Below are positions 1 through 10,848 of a stretch of DNA of 64,000 nt, in pieces. Position 1 is the first letter of the stretch. Each line of letters starts with the position of its first letter. Source of the stretch: Flectonema sp. DT1601 (lineage: Eukaryota; Euglenozoa; Diplonemea; Diplonemida; Diplonemidae). The notes under the pieces are model-generated. The model worked only from the letters and a program-made list of their open reading frames with translations. It had not been told where the DNA came from and made no database searches. The translations under genes and the position numbers were made by a program. The stretch lies in the NCBI GenBank assembly GCA_964019425.1, contig OZ025832.1, forward strand, positions 620,001 to 684,000, read 5' to 3'.

Positions 1-3000
1 ATCTTTCCTTCTGATAAAGAAGTGATGGAGGGTATTTTTTTTTTTTTTTTTTTTTTTTCTTCCTTTTTCCTAATGACATTAATTTACACGTATTGAGGTT
101 GTCTTTAAATAGTATCTCAAATACTTCAATAATTGTCAAGGAGTAAAGCTAAGACAGCAGTTCCTAGGTCTGTTGACTCAACCACTTTTATTATTTTTTC
201 CCTGGCCGAACCTTATATTATTATTACATTAGTTTTTATCCAGTTTTTTTTTTACTTATGGCATTAAGTTATCTCCACACTTTCAAGAAGCTATTCGCAG
301 TCGCAATTTACGAAAATGAGACTGTTTCTGATAAAGGGAAAAAAAAAAAAAAAAAAAAAAGGAGGTTTCTGTATCACCAGAGGTGTTATTGTATGTTCGT
401 GGTCCTTTTGCTCTCTTCTATTCCGCAAAACAATTCTTATTATCAAATTGTATCCAATAATTGAAAATTATTTTTTTTCGTTTAGTAACAAACTACGGAA
501 TACAACCAGTACGACTTGATAATATACACAAAGGGTTCATTCAGCTGAGTTGTTACACAATCGTTATCGTCCTGCTGTTTACATGAACCTGATGGAGACC
601 TGTCTTGCTTCATTGCTCTCTTCTTTTTTGACTGATATTTTTTTTTTTCTGTGGGATCGTTCCGCAAGGCAATTCTCATAATCATGGTATCCAATAATTG
701 AAAATTTTTTTTTCGTTTATTCACAAGCCAGGAAATACAACTACTACGTGACTTGATAATATACACAAAGGGTTGCTCTAGGGAAGGTGTTTTCAAGAAG
801 CCCCAGGGGCAGTGTGTCAAGTCCCAGGGGTAGTGTCTCTCGTACAGGTGTATCCGTTTAAATCCATTCAGATAAGCCTTATATTTGTTGATCGCAGCTA
901 GTTTTACTGGCGCAGGGAAATAGATAACATGACATAATAAATAACGGCTCTTAATCTGAATAGTTTCTTCTCCGACTTCGTCGGTGCAAAAAAAAAAAAA
1001 ATTTCGATCCATCGTTACCACCGATATCAACGGATGCGATTACTGGAAATATCCTCACGCGTGTTGAAGAATATATTAATCTTTCATTTACGGCATCAGA
1101 GTGGCATTTTGATAAAATATAGAGCAATTGTGAGTTGTTACACAATCGTTATCGTCCTGCTGTTTACATGAACCTGATGGAGACCTGTCTTGCTTCATTG
1201 CTCTCTTCTTTTTTGACTGATATTTTTTTTTTTCTGTGGGATCGTTCCGCAAGGCAATTCTCATAATCATGGTATCCAATAATTGAAAATTTTTTTTCGT
1301 TTATTCACGAGCCAGGAAATACAACTACTACGTGACTTGATAATATACACAAAGGGTTGCTCTAGGGAAGGTGTTTTCAAGAAGCCCCAGGGGCAGTGTG
1401 TCAAGTCCCAGGGGGTAGAGGTGTATCCGTTTTAAAAAAGAAATATTTTCGATCCATCGTTACCACCGATATCAACGGATGCGATTACTGGAAATATCCT
1501 CACGCGTGTTGAGGAATATATTAATCTTTCATTTACGGCATCAGAGTGGCATTTTGATAAAATATAGAGCAATTGTGAGTTGTTACACAATCGTTATCGT
1601 CCTGCTGTTTACATGAACCTGATGGAGACCTGTCTTGCTTCATTGCTCTCTTCTTTTTTTTGACTGATATTTTCCGCAAAAAACAATATTTATTGTAAAA
1701 ATCAGTTATTTTATTTTGTTATTATTCTTTTTTTAGTTTAGTCACAAACCAAGGAACAACCCAGCGTGACTTGATATTAAGCACAAAGGGTTCATTTACG
1801 TATCCTGTTGTGTAGATGAACCGACACCCTTTGTGGAATCTGATGTGAATTGTCTTGTTTCTATTGCTCTCTTCTTTTTAACTGATATTTTTTTTTTTCC
1901 TGCGGGGTTCGTTCACGCAAAAGTAATTATTTATTATAATTGTATCCAAGAATTTTGAAAATTTATTTCTTTTTTTTTTTTTAAAAAGAAACATTGGTAG
2001 TACCTCGCTGAAGCTAAAGAAGCGATCCTCTCAAGGATTACTCACAGGTGGTTAACCGTCCATCCTGTTGTCTATTTAACTGACAGTAGGCATTCCAATT
2101 AATACTAACTCGAAAGAAATAACCATGTTGACGTGGTTCCCTTGGCTGAGAAGGGCAAACGCGATGAGTAGGACAGGCCTGACACCGCAGTGTCCCCCTT
2201 GCTTTCTTCGGTGAAGAGGGCTGGGTAAGGGGAATGGTCCGAAGAAAGATTGTTGAATCTTAGCCCGAAACCAACCATTATTATTTGTTTGTTGTCCTAC
2301 GAACTTTTGCATTCGATTGAATTTTCCCACCCTCTCCCCTTCTTTTGACTGATAACCATTAATACTAACTCGATGAGTAGGACAGGCCTATAAGGGGAAT
2401 GATCCGAAGAATGATTAATTTGTTTGTTGTCCTACGATTTCTTTTGCATTTTGATTAAATTTTTGTTGTTTTATTAGTTGACTACTAGCTATCAATACTA
2501 ACTAATTAAGGTTTTAGTCACAAACTAAGGAAATACAACTGGTACGTGTTTTTTTAGATGACTTGATAATATACACAAAGGGTTCATTCGGCAGATGAGC
2601 TGTTACACAATCGTTATCGTCCTACTGTTTATATGAACCTGATGGGTATTCGTGTTCTTTGATTTCTCTCGTTGAGTAAGGTGGTTAAACCGTTCTAATA
2701 AACACTTTTATGGGTTATTTAGATGTTGTTATCATACTTGTGGAAAAAAAATTAATTCGCGTGGATTTTTTTTTTATATATTTTTTTAGTTTGGCTGCTG
2801 GGAAGTGTATTCGTGTCTATGACACCACATAACATGACAAAAAGATCCAAGAGAGAGAGAGAGAGATATGATTGGATCAATAGAAGTTAATTCTGCCGCT
2901 TATCAAAGCAAACCTTAGTAAAAGAACACGCGTGTTATCGTCGTATCTTTGTAGGTGTAACTTTTGGCGTCTTCACTTTCCGTCTGCAGCAGCCATGTTA

Positions 3001-3145
3001 TATCATAAGTATGAAATAATATCATAAATATTTATTTATGAAATCGATTGATACTTTTGGTTATCTAAACTATTTCCTCCCTCATATCAACTGTCTGGGA
3101 GTCCCAATCGGATAATCAAAAAACCATTTCATCACTCCCCACACA
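1..3145. repeat. Diverged tandem repeat region upstream of the Aurora gene
   Basis: No gene is supported here. A unit containing TTACACAATCGTTATCGTCC, then ATGAACCTGATGGAGACCTG, then a T tract, GGATCGTTCCGCAAGGCAAT and TGACTTGATAATATACACAA recurs at about 465-830, 1135-1430, 1576-1800 and 2510-2650. The two best copies are 587 bp apart; the third lies 441 bp after the second and lacks internal sequence. A sub-block around ATATTAATCTTTCATTTACG repeats at 1059-1145 and 1500-1585. A second short repeat (GATGAGTAGGACAGGCCT, GTTTGTTGTCCTACGA) occurs at 2160-2335 and 2370-2465. Open frames here, including a 182-codon one on the minus strand, merely translate the repeats and homopolymers. Confidence 0.75.
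845..1001 (-). repeat. Dispersed repeat D1, copy 1
   Basis: Read on the minus strand this starts after a T tract with CCGACGAAGTCGG, a small hairpin-forming palindrome, then GAGAAGAAACTATTCAGATT and CCGTTATTTATTATG. Two related copies lie on the plus strand near 54.6 kb and 60.3 kb. The copies are diverged at their far ends but keep the palindrome and the next 40 bases. Function unknown; a short retroposon or a structured RNA element are both possible. Confidence 0.6.
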
Positions 3146-3159
3146 GCTACATAGCTAAA

Positions 3160-4068
3160 ATGGAAGACATTACCAACAGACTGGCAGAGACGTTCTTGTC
3201 GCCACCAAAAAAGGCGACTGGATCATTACAGGGATCGCGTTCTGCGGGTATGAAGCCGAAGAAGATTTGGAAATTAGAAGATTTTGACATCGGTCCAAAG
3301 AAGGGAGAAGGACGTTTTGGAAAAGTTCACATCGCCAGAGTAAAAGGTTTGAATTTAGTGTTCGCTTTGAAGGTAATGACCCTAAAGGATGTCAGCCCGA
3401 CTCTACTAGAAAGGGAATTAGAAATTCATAGAAAGTTAAGACATCCCCACATTGTTAGACTACACACATGGTTTACTGATTCAGTTCATGCCTATATTGT
3501 AATGGATTGGTGTAATAAAGGAACAGTTTATGACATGTTATACAAGAACTCAAATGGTTTCAGTACTCACCTTGCCGCTAGGTACACTGCCCAACTGACT
3601 GAAGCCGTAAAGTACCTTCACGGGTTGTCACCACCAATCGTACATAGGGATATTAAACCAGAAAATACTTTCTTAGATGAGAAGGGTAACTTAAAGTTGG
3701 GTGACTTTGGGTTCTCAGCCTTTCTTCAAAAGAACCCTCGTAAGACTATTTGTGGAACACCTGATTATTTTGCTCCTGAAATCTGTAAGAGAGAAGCGTA
3801 TGGAAAATCTATTGATGTTTGGGCTATTGGAGTTTTTTGTTTTGAAATGTGCTACGGATTACCTCCGTTTGTATCACCTGAAGGAGCTCCTGAGTCCGAT
3901 TTGAACGATCGAATTCAAAACGCTGAAGTTCAATTCCCTCATGATGCGCATGATGACGAGCGTGATCTCATTACTGCCATCCTAGAGAAGCATCCAAGAG
4001 ATAGACTTTCTCTTAGCGGCATCCAAAGACATCCATTCCTCGTTAACAACTACTATGAATGTAAGTGA
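3160..4068 (+). CDS. Aurora-type serine/threonine protein kinase
   Basis: A 302-residue protein with a 40-residue basic leader and a full kinase domain. The glycine loop GEGRFG is at residues 49-54, the ATP lysine in FALKVM at 71, the catalytic HRDIKPEN loop has Asp164, DFG is at 182-184, and the activation segment RKTICGTPDYFAPE carries Thr196 at the place phosphorylated in Aurora kinases. Aurora kinases phosphorylate chromatin and spindle substrates in mitosis; in kinetoplastids AUK1 is the chromosomal passenger kinase. The start is the first ATG after a likely SL acceptor at 3145-3146 (CCCCACACAG). The gene is intronless and ends in TGA. Assignment to the Aurora family rests on length, the activation loop and the HPHIVRLHTWF-type segment; which Aurora paralogue it is cannot be told. 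Confidence 0.88.
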   Translation: MEDITNRLAETFLSPPKKATGSLQGSRSAGMKPKKIWKLEDFDIGPKKGEGRFGKVHIARVKGLNLVFALKVMTLKDVSPTLLERELEIHRKLRHPHIVRLHTWFTDSVHAYIVMDWCNKGTVYDMLYKNSNGFSTHLAARYTAQLTEAVKYLHGLSPPIVHRDIKPENTFLDEKGNLKLGDFGFSAFLQKNPRKTICGTPDYFAPEICKREAYGKSIDVWAIGVFCFEMCYGLPPFVSPEGAPESDLNDRIQNAEVQFPHDAHDDERDLITAILEKHPRDRLSLSGIQRHPFLVNNYYECK

Positions 4069-4185
4069 TTGGTTGGTAGCGGTTATTCTCTTATTTAATT
4101 AAATATCAATATATCCGGACCGAGCCGTTAGATTTTATTAAAAAAACATTAAAAAAAAAAACTTTTCTTCTTTTTTTTTCTTTTT

Positions 4186-4961
4186 AACATAGATGGAAGT
4201 GCCCTACAATTTGGAGGGCGTGTAGGGCGCTTGTAGGGCGCTTTTAATATAAATATTATTTTGGAGGGCGCTTTTTTTTACCTTTTTTATTACTATAAGA
4301 CAGCTAAATTGACGTCGACTTACACTGACGCACAAGTATTTTGACGCAGAAGCCAAAATTTTTTTTTGACATGCTTGGCAGTCTTTCGAAAAAGAGAAAA
4401 AAGGGTGTCACGGGGTTCGAACCCGAGACCTCCAGGTCATGGTTCGGAGGTCAACAATGGCAAAAACAATGGGCCACTCCTTGAGAGCTTCCGGAGCCTG
4501 CTACAATCCCTGAAGCTGAAACTCATTTCAGTGGACGATGCATCCCAGATCTACAAGGAGCTGATTAGCCCGCAGAATGCACCGAGTCGAATATAGAGGG
4601 ATTCGAGGAGGGAGAGTGCGTTCTTGCTAACCTGTTAATAGGCCGGTCTTCACGGTACCTTGTGAGAAAAAAAAGAAGTTTACTGGTGGCAAGTAAACTG
4701 ATATCCCAGAGACGCATTTGATCGGGCGAACCGGAGAAAAGTCAAATAAGATGCGATTCGACCCTCGCTGAGGGCAGGGGTGTGTCAAAATGAGCTCGGC
4801 ATTATATTAAATTTAATTAAAAAAGCGCCCTACGCGACCTCCAGCGCCCTATTTTGGCCCTACAATGGCCCTACAATGGCCCTATTTTGGCCCTACAAAT
4901 TTTTGTGGCTGATTTTCACCAGGCGCCCTCCAAATTTGGAGGGCACTTCCATCTATGTTTT
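4186..4961. mobile_element. Short terminal-inverted-repeat element (MITE-like)
   Basis: The left end (4187-4205, ACATAGATGGAAGTGCCCT) is repeated inverted at the right end (about 4941-4959). The inner parts of both ends also match: AATTTGGAGGGCG on the left, CGCCCTCCAAATTTGGAGGGC on the right. Between them lie subterminal direct repeats (TGTAGGGCGC twice on the left; GGCCCTACAAT or similar four times on the right) and a tRNA-like piece. No transposase frame is present, so it would be a non-autonomous DNA transposon. Target duplications could not be fixed because both flanks are A/T homopolymers. Confidence 0.65.
4394..4470 (-). other. tRNA-like relic inside the TIR element
   Basis: The minus strand reads GGGTTCGAACCCC, a perfect Pol III B box/T-arm, with a GACCTCC...GGAGGTC hairpin just before it and a T run after it. 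A full cloverleaf with a paired acceptor stem is not visible, so this is a relic or a tRNA-derived promoter rather than a working tRNA. Confidence 0.45.
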
Positions 4962-5424
4962 AAAAAAAAATTTAGAATTTCCTTTCCCCTTTTATATTTG
5001 CTCTCCGATGCGAATAGTTTGATGTAGGAAATCGATGGGTGTCTTTTTAATTTTCAACTCTACCTGTGAATGCCTCCCTATAAGGTTCAGAGGTTGGCCC
5101 TTGTTAGTTACAAATATTTCCTGGAGAATAGATATTCGTGTTGTGAGAGAGGTTGTTAATTTAAATATTCACCCCCACTGTTTATAGATCGTTTATTTTT
5201 CTTTCCCTTATCCCACCATTTCCCCCTTTTCTTTTGAAACTCTCCCCTTCCCATACTTTTTTTTTTTTTTTTATTTAGATATTTTTATTGTAAGCCAATT
5301 TACCGATGTTATTATTATTAAATGAGCTAAAAGAGAAAAAAAAAAATGTGTGTTTTTTTTTATTAAAAAACATCAACTATTACTAAATAAAAAAGTTCAT
5401 TTTCATTTCAGGTCTCATCATATC
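4962..5424. other. Intergenic, T-rich
   Basis: No gene seen. The stretch holds pyrimidine-rich DNA (around 5180-5275), an A tract, and just before the next gene TTTTCATTTCAG at 5400-5411, a good SL acceptor. Confidence 0.6.
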
Positions 5425-6000
5425 ATGTCAGCAGCCCGATCTCTGGCAGCAGGTTTTTTTTTGAAGATTGCGGATGATCAAATTGACGATGGAGTTTGGT
5501 TTCCCGGAATAGAAGTAATTTCTGTGGTAATCTCATTGATATTTGTTGCCTGGGAGATGCTTAGTGACGTTAGAGTTGCGGGGATGATGGCTTCTTTTAC
5601 AATAACCTGTTTAGAGACATTCGGGGTTGACTGCAAATTATTTAAAATTGGTACTTGTTTGGTATTTATTTGTCTTTCTATTGCTGTAATCAACGAACCA
5701 TTTTTCTTGACATCGTTTCACTTCCATATGACATTTCTTGGTACGGCTTATGCGGGGATTCTTGTAACCCGAATTGATGAGTTCATTGAGTATAAATTAA
5801 ATTTTTATGCGAAACTCGCTTTTCGTTTTTCAGTCGGGATCTTCATGAGCTACGTGAGGGAGTTTATACCTGAAGAGCATCTCACTCAACACGATTTCTT
5901 AGCTAATCTGACAATTGGGTATTTCGTTGCAGCTGTTTGTGGTATTAGACCTGGTAACCCACGTAAGAAAGATACAAAAGCCATTAATAAGTTATGGTAA
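5425..6000 (+). CDS. Small multi-pass membrane protein, unknown family
   Basis: A 191-residue hydrophobic protein. The chosen ATG is the first after the acceptor TTTTCATTTCAG at 5400-5411; the open frame runs further upstream but without an ATG. Four to six membrane segments are visible: VISVVISLIFVAWEML, MASFTITCLETF, LVFICLSIAVI, FHMTFLGTAYAGILV, LAFRFSVGIFM and LTIGYFVAAVCGI. An acidic DDQIDDG lies near the N-terminus, and the tail is basic (GNPRKKDTK). I do not recognise the family. It sits between Aurora kinase and a lipid-anchored protein on the same strand, which in a polycistronic genome says little about function. Confidence 0.7.
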   Translation: MSAARSLAAGFFLKIADDQIDDGVWFPGIEVISVVISLIFVAWEMLSDVRVAGMMASFTITCLETFGVDCKLFKIGTCLVFICLSIAVINEPFFLTSFHFHMTFLGTAYAGILVTRIDEFIEYKLNFYAKLAFRFSVGIFMSYVREFIPEEHLTQHDFLANLTIGYFVAAVCGIRPGNPRKKDTKAINKLW

Positions 6001-6163
6001 TACCTACCTAGAGTGGGGTGGGGTGGGGGTCTATTAAGGAGGGCATGATTATATTCAACCAACATTGACAGGTTCAGAATTTTATTTTTTGTTTTTTCGT
6101 ATTCACTTACGATGAAGATTTTACTACTGATTTTCTATAAATCCAATATTGACTTCTTTCTTT

Positions 6164-6196
<33 letters not shown>

Positions 6197-6392
6197 ATGT
6201 TTCAGCTCGTTTGCAGCTCGTTAAAAGCGCTTTCTGAAAAACACGTTAATCGAACCCAACCTGATTTGGGACATCCGAGACGCACAGTCAGATATTTAAA
6301 TTGATTGTTTACTTTATGTTCTTTCCACATCAACAGGGCAATCAAATTAAGAACTCGTTGTTAGGCAGGGCACACCCGCCTATCTGCGGGCA
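6001..6392. other. Intergenic with strong polypyrimidine tract
   Basis: A C/T tract ending in 26 or so Ts (about 6156-6192) is followed by AATTATGTTTCAG (AG at 6204-6205) and TTTGCAG (6215-6216), textbook SL acceptors for the gene at 6393. Nothing else seen. Confidence 0.6.
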
Positions 6393-6956
6393 ATGGGGTG
6401 CAGTAATTCTACCGAAAAGGAGAAAGTAAAGAAACGCCCGATAAGACCCAAACCAGATATCCCAAAGGCAGGTAGTAATAATCTAAACACGTCAGCTGAT
6501 GATGTAGAGATCACGTCAGTGACACCGAAGAAGTTAGTTGAGGATATTGATAATGACAGTAGCGTGAGTAGTAGTTCTTGTAGAGAGGTGAGTCCAAAGG
6601 AAACAGCATCTGAGCATCCAACTACTGCTGTCGCCAGTACATCGAATAGTGATGCTGTTCGTCCAGCGTCTTCGACTGAGGAATCATCGAGACAGAGTAG
6701 TATTGTATCACCGCCTCGTCATCTAACTAGAAAAATGAGATCTATTGCTCCTGTTTTTGAACTGTCGCATGTTGATACTCTTCGGATTGGTAGTTTTCTT
6801 ATGAACTCTGACACTGCTGGTCTGTTTGAATTTATTCGTATTCAATACAAGTTTGACATTGCTCGTTCTCATGCAATTCTCTCGTGGGTTCTTCAAAACA
6901 TCGGATACGACGTCTACAACTTGAATGATGATCCTTTTGATCAAATTGTATACTAA
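6393..6956 (+). CDS. Putative N-myristoylated, palmitoylated protein MGCSNS...
   Basis: A 187-residue protein. It begins MGCSNSTEKEKVKK: Gly2 with Ser6 fits N-myristoylation, Cys3 fits palmitoylation and the following lysines fit membrane-surface attachment, the dual-acylation pattern common on flagellar and plasma-membrane proteins of euglenozoans. Residues 30-120 are Ser/Thr-rich and probably disordered. The last 70 residues form a compact domain (FELSHVDTLRIGSFLMNS...FEFIRIQYKFDIARSHAILSW...) of unknown family. It ends at the natural-looking tail DDPFDQIVY. Start is the first ATG after the acceptors at 6204-6216. Confidence 0.7.
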   Translation: MGCSNSTEKEKVKKRPIRPKPDIPKAGSNNLNTSADDVEITSVTPKKLVEDIDNDSSVSSSSCREVSPKETASEHPTTAVASTSNSDAVRPASSTEESSRQSSIVSPPRHLTRKMRSIAPVFELSHVDTLRIGSFLMNSDTAGLFEFIRIQYKFDIARSHAILSWVLQNIGYDVYNLNDDPFDQIVY

Positions 6957-7015
6957 TTTAAAGTTTTACTTTTTTTATACTAATAAAAATTTACTTTTAT
7001 CTGTTCACCCGGCCT

Positions 7016-7095
7016 TCTGTTTGAGGAAACTCTAGTGGGGGTAGTCTCTTCTCGCCTGCGATAGACCAGAAGGTTGACTTCCCTAAAGTTCAATA
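7016..7095 (+). repeat. Dispersed repeat D2, copy 1
   Basis: Contains AGTCTCTTCTCGCCTGCGAT followed by AGAAGGTTGACTTCCCT and TTCAATAAATA. It lies 60 bp after the stop of the 6393-6956 gene. A longer, better copy lies near 8741-8868 and a partial one at the window's right edge. Confidence 0.5.
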
Positions 7096-8740
7096 AATAG
7101 TATAAAGAGATTCGTGATTAATATCTTCTGAGATGCCGCGTGAGTTAGGTCTCTTGAAGATATGATTTTAAAAAAAAAATAAATAAATAAATAAATAATA
7201 ACTTTCCCTGTAATGAATAAAATATTTTACCAAAAGCTGGAAATTGGTGTCTTTTTAATTTTTCAATATGATCCATTTCTGAGTCTTCGAAAACGATTAC
7301 GGATTGGTTCCTCTGTTGCTGTGAATTCTTACCACATGAACTATGATATACTCAAACCCTTTGTGATTAATGATCTGATTGTCAAACAGTTCCTCTCTCT
7401 GTGAGCATTCTCAAGAGTTCGGGATCTAACGTGGCCAATCAAAAAAAAAAAAAAAAAAAAAAATTTACACATCAGGGCTTTCTTCTCGTGATGTCTCGCG
7501 TACGAATGCATGTAAGGAATTTAATTGCTACGCTAGAGTAACTAAAGGGAAAAAAAAAAAAAAAAAAAAAGAACACCCTCACGGCATGTATGTGTCAAGA
7601 ATGTAACCACGAATGGTTGCGTTGCGAACAGGTTTCTTGTCCTTTGTCATCCCCCTTCTTTCTGTCTTTGCTTTTTTTTTTTCTTTCTGACATTTTTTAA
7701 GCTTCTTGTTTCGTTTCTTTTTGGATTTGGTAGCCTTATTCTAAGCCTGTTCCCTCTCCCTTATTATTATTATTATTTTTTGTATGTTGCGGAAAAAAGT
7801 ATTTCATTGTTTTTTTTTTTTCAAAAATTGTTAAGCATGAGGCACAGAATAATATTTACAGTCAGCTGACTTTTACTTACGTACTTTGTGACTTACAGAA
7901 GGCACTATTCAGATTTTAGTTCTTGCTTTGTATAGATGTGAACATGTTCGATAGTCTGGTTTTTTTTGTTATTTATTTATTTATTTTATTTTATTTTTTT
8001 GCACAAAATGACACACACTTTTTTTTTTTTTTTTTTTTTAAAAGATTTTTAGCTGCGACTCCTGACCGAGGTCATGGGTAGAAGAAGGGGAAAAAAAAAA
8101 AAAAAAAAAAAAAGAAAACATTGGTGTGAAGATTATCGTGTTTCAATACCCTAACTAAATTTTTACCAACTTGTTTTTTTTTTTCCTGTCAATACATACA
8201 CAGTCCCCCCTGGCCTTAGGAAGCCCAGCTACCATAACTGTAAATAACACTCTTTAAGTGATGTTTGCTACCAGTGATTAGCGCATTCGATGTAGGTTGT
8301 GCTGGTCTGAATGTCAAAGAGCCTGATACAACGTTCTGTTCTTGACTTTTTATTTATTTTTATGTTCATTACTGCTGTCTTCGTTCAAGAATAGAATTAA
8401 TTTCGGGTTTTGCTAACTAACTTATCCCTGCTATAAAAATAAATACTATCGACAACAATCTAACTTATAAGAAAGTGGAATGAAAACCCTAAAGGGGGGG
8501 GGGGAGGGTATTCCACTGTGAAATTGAACATTAGAAAATTTTGGTTTTTTATTTTTTTTTTTTGGTTTTTGTTTTTTTATTAATAATTATGTTGATTTAG
8601 TGCAAACTATTTTATAGCAAAAAACTCTTGTTAAGCAACCCGTCCTTGCCAGCCCTTTTTCGGTGCCTCACGCTAATTTTGACTATTTTTCAGTAGTGCT
8701 TTCAACACGGATTATTGTCTTACACTACCTGCTTCGTACA

Positions 8741-8868
8741 TGCGGGGTCTGGGTCCTCACTTCTGGTTAACGTACGTCTCTTCTCGCCTGTGAGACTCAC
8801 ACGGTTGGTACCGAATTACTGGTACCGTGAGCTTCCCCAGAAGTTTTGACTTCTCTGATTTCAATAAT
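8741..8868 (+). repeat. Dispersed repeat D2, copy 2, with hairpin
   Basis: Contains GTCTCTTCTCGCCTGTGAGA, then TCACACGGTTGGTACC paired across a short loop with GGTACCGTGA, then GAAGTTTTGACTTC and TTCAATAATT before a long A tract. The stem and the recurrence suggest a structured RNA or a small retroposed transcript. Confidence 0.5.
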
Positions 8869-9305
8869 TAAAAAAAAAAAAAAAAAAAAAAAAATGAACT
8901 GATGTTGATAAGCCAGCAGCGGATAGTCTGATTATCTTTTTTTTTTTTTTTTTTGAACAATCCAACAGAAACACATTAGAAAGAGAATGAGAATCTTTTT
9001 CATCATTTTATTCTTAACCAGGATATGGTGTTCCTAACGCTGTATTTCTGGTTTGCCTTGATTAATATGCTCTGTTTGTATGGAAGTAGGGGGGGGGAGT
9101 GCTTTCGTCAAGGGGAGGTGGTGGGGAAAAAAAAAAAAAAAAAAAAAAAAAAACTTTTGTTATTGTCAGAGCATATCAATAAGAGAATGAAGAGAGTTCT
9201 TAATAACATAACATCTTTTTAAAGTCACACCTCTCAAATATGCTGCAGTGAATACGAAGGACTATAACTTAAGTAGCCCCCCCTCCCAATCCCCCACCCA
9301 TAGTA

Positions 9306-10289
9306 ATGGCGGTGTTAGGCTTAGACACAACTACTAAGCAAATCGTCTTTTTAAATTACTTGGGGCTTTGGTGTGCGTTAAGGTTAGTCATCTACGGTTC
9401 TCAAAGAGGAGATGAACAAAAATACAGTCCGGCAGCGTTGTTGGTCGTAACGACGTTATTGAAATTGTTGATATCACTTCTGTGGTGTTGGTGGGATACA
9501 AAAAAGAGTATTCATGGAGTCTGGCAGCAAGTCATTACAAGTAAACAGTTAGCTATTCGATACATTGCTCCAGCAGCTAGTTACGTTATTTACGACAACG
9601 TTATGTTCTTTTGCTTATCTCAACTAGACCCGGTAACGTATGTTATCTTAATGCAGTTTAGACTTCCTATCACTGGATTTGTTTGGCAATTTGTATTCGG
9701 AAAAAGAATGGAAGCAATTCAATGGTCAGGTCTCGTCCTAGTCATGTCAGCTTGCATTCTTCAACGATCAATGGTTAAGACTACATCACCAGGTCGATCT
9801 GTTAATATTGCCTTAGGTATAGTAGGTGTCATTGTTCAAATTGCCTGTGGAGTTTTCAGTTCTGTTTACAATGAAAGTATGCTTAAAAAGGGTGACATCT
9901 CCCTCCATCTTCAGAACATATACATGTATACCCACAGTATTATTTGTAATTGTTTGTGGATTTATTTCTCTGGTCAGACCAGTTCTCTTTCTTTCTCATC
10001 GACGTGGCAGATTATTTCTTCAAGTCAACAGCTTCCAGTTGTGATACTGCTTGCCTGTATTGGCATTGCGACGTCATTATTTTTAAAGCATTTAGACTCA
10101 GTAAAAAAATCCATTGCATCAGCAATTGAGTTATTTTGTGATGCGGTACTGGCTTGGTACTTTTTTGGTATTCCGATAAGGGCAGGGACATCATTCGCGT
10201 TGTTGTTGTGCGCCTCAGGGATTATTTTATATTCGAAAGAGAAATCAGATAATCACGTTGCTACCAAGCAACAACAGGAAATAGTATAG
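9306..10289 (+). CDS. Nucleotide-sugar transporter, SLC35A family
   Basis: A 327-residue protein with about ten membrane segments. The family core is clear: an N-terminal LGLWCALRLVIYGSQR helix, YIAPAASYVIYDNVMFFCLSQLDPVTYVILMQFRLPITG near residues 95-135 (the SLC35A signature of P...Y...N...L..LDP.TY..L.Q.R), and VSSVYNESMLKK-type sequence (here FSSVYNESMLKKGD) near residue 190. These antiporters exchange UDP- or CMP-sugars for UMP/CMP across the Golgi or ER membrane. Length matches the family (320-360). The substrate cannot be told. The start is the first ATG of the frame and gives a complete first helix. It suggests active Golgi glycosylation, consistent with two other type II membrane proteins in this window. 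Confidence 0.88.
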   Translation: MAVLGLDTTTKQIVFLNYLGLWCALRLVIYGSQRGDEQKYSPAALLVVTTLLKLLISLLWCWWDTKKSIHGVWQQVITSKQLAIRYIAPAASYVIYDNVMFFCLSQLDPVTYVILMQFRLPITGFVWQFVFGKRMEAIQWSGLVLVMSACILQRSMVKTTSPGRSVNIALGIVGVIVQIACGVFSSVYNESMLKKGDISLHLQNIYMYTHSIICNCLWIYFSGQTSSLSFSSTWQIISSSQQLPVVILLACIGIATSLFLKHLDSVKKSIASAIELFCDAVLAWYFFGIPIRAGTSFALLLCASGIILYSKEKSDNHVATKQQQEIV

Positions 10290-10848
10290 AATGCAAACAT
10301 TTTTTGTTTGTTTTCTTTTTTACACTAATACAATACAATGTGACTCTTTAACAAGACTACTCGAATTTGGTGCAAAAAAACAGCTTTTTGCAAAAACAAT
10401 TCGACTTGACAGCTATAATGAGATAATTCACATTTTTCGAAAAAAAAAAAAAAAAATGAAAATGATGATTTTACAAAAAAAAAAAAAAAAATCACAAATT
10501 TTTCATCTTAACTTCATAGTACCATCCTAATCTTGTGTTGTTTAGATTGAGGTTCAGACCTGCACAACGAACGTTAAGTCGATTCTTGTGGTCTTTACTC
10601 AACTCTTTCACCACGTGTGGGGACGTCAAAATACAGGTTAACTCTTTGAATAGTGTTTTTTTGTGAAGTGAGCTTTTTTCATTTTTTCAAAAAAAAATTA
10701 TTTAAATGTGAGAACGCCGAGATAAAAAAGTCAGCAAAAAAACAAGAACGGAAACCAGAGTAAAAGGCGTTTTTTTTTTTCTTATTTTGTTTTTTTGAAA
10801 CTTTTCGTTAAGACTTTATTACTATTTTCAGATTTTAAAAATAAAATA
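10290..10848. other. Intergenic
   Basis: No gene supported. A tracts near 10441 and 10478, a T tract at 10772, and the acceptor ACTATTTTCAG at 10821-10831 for the next gene. Confidence 0.6.

Larger units (their letters stand above)
6957..9305. other. Long intergenic region rich in homopolymers
   Basis: No gene is supported. It holds at least seven A or T tracts of 18 or more bases (for example around 7441, 7551, 8018, 8091, 8871, 8938 and 9125), a TAAA microsatellite near 7180, G runs near 8497 and 9089, and two copies of repeat D2. A 63-codon frame at 7213-7404 has an ATG but no recognisable feature. Confidence 0.6.

Noticed and set aside
482-1030. 182-codon minus-strand frame
   Set aside because: Lies across tandem repeats and an A/T tract; parts of it recur in other repeat units with breaks.
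7213-7404. 63-codon + strand frame with ATG
   Set aside because: No domain, no clear acceptor directly upstream and no repeat or conservation visible; cannot be told from chance.
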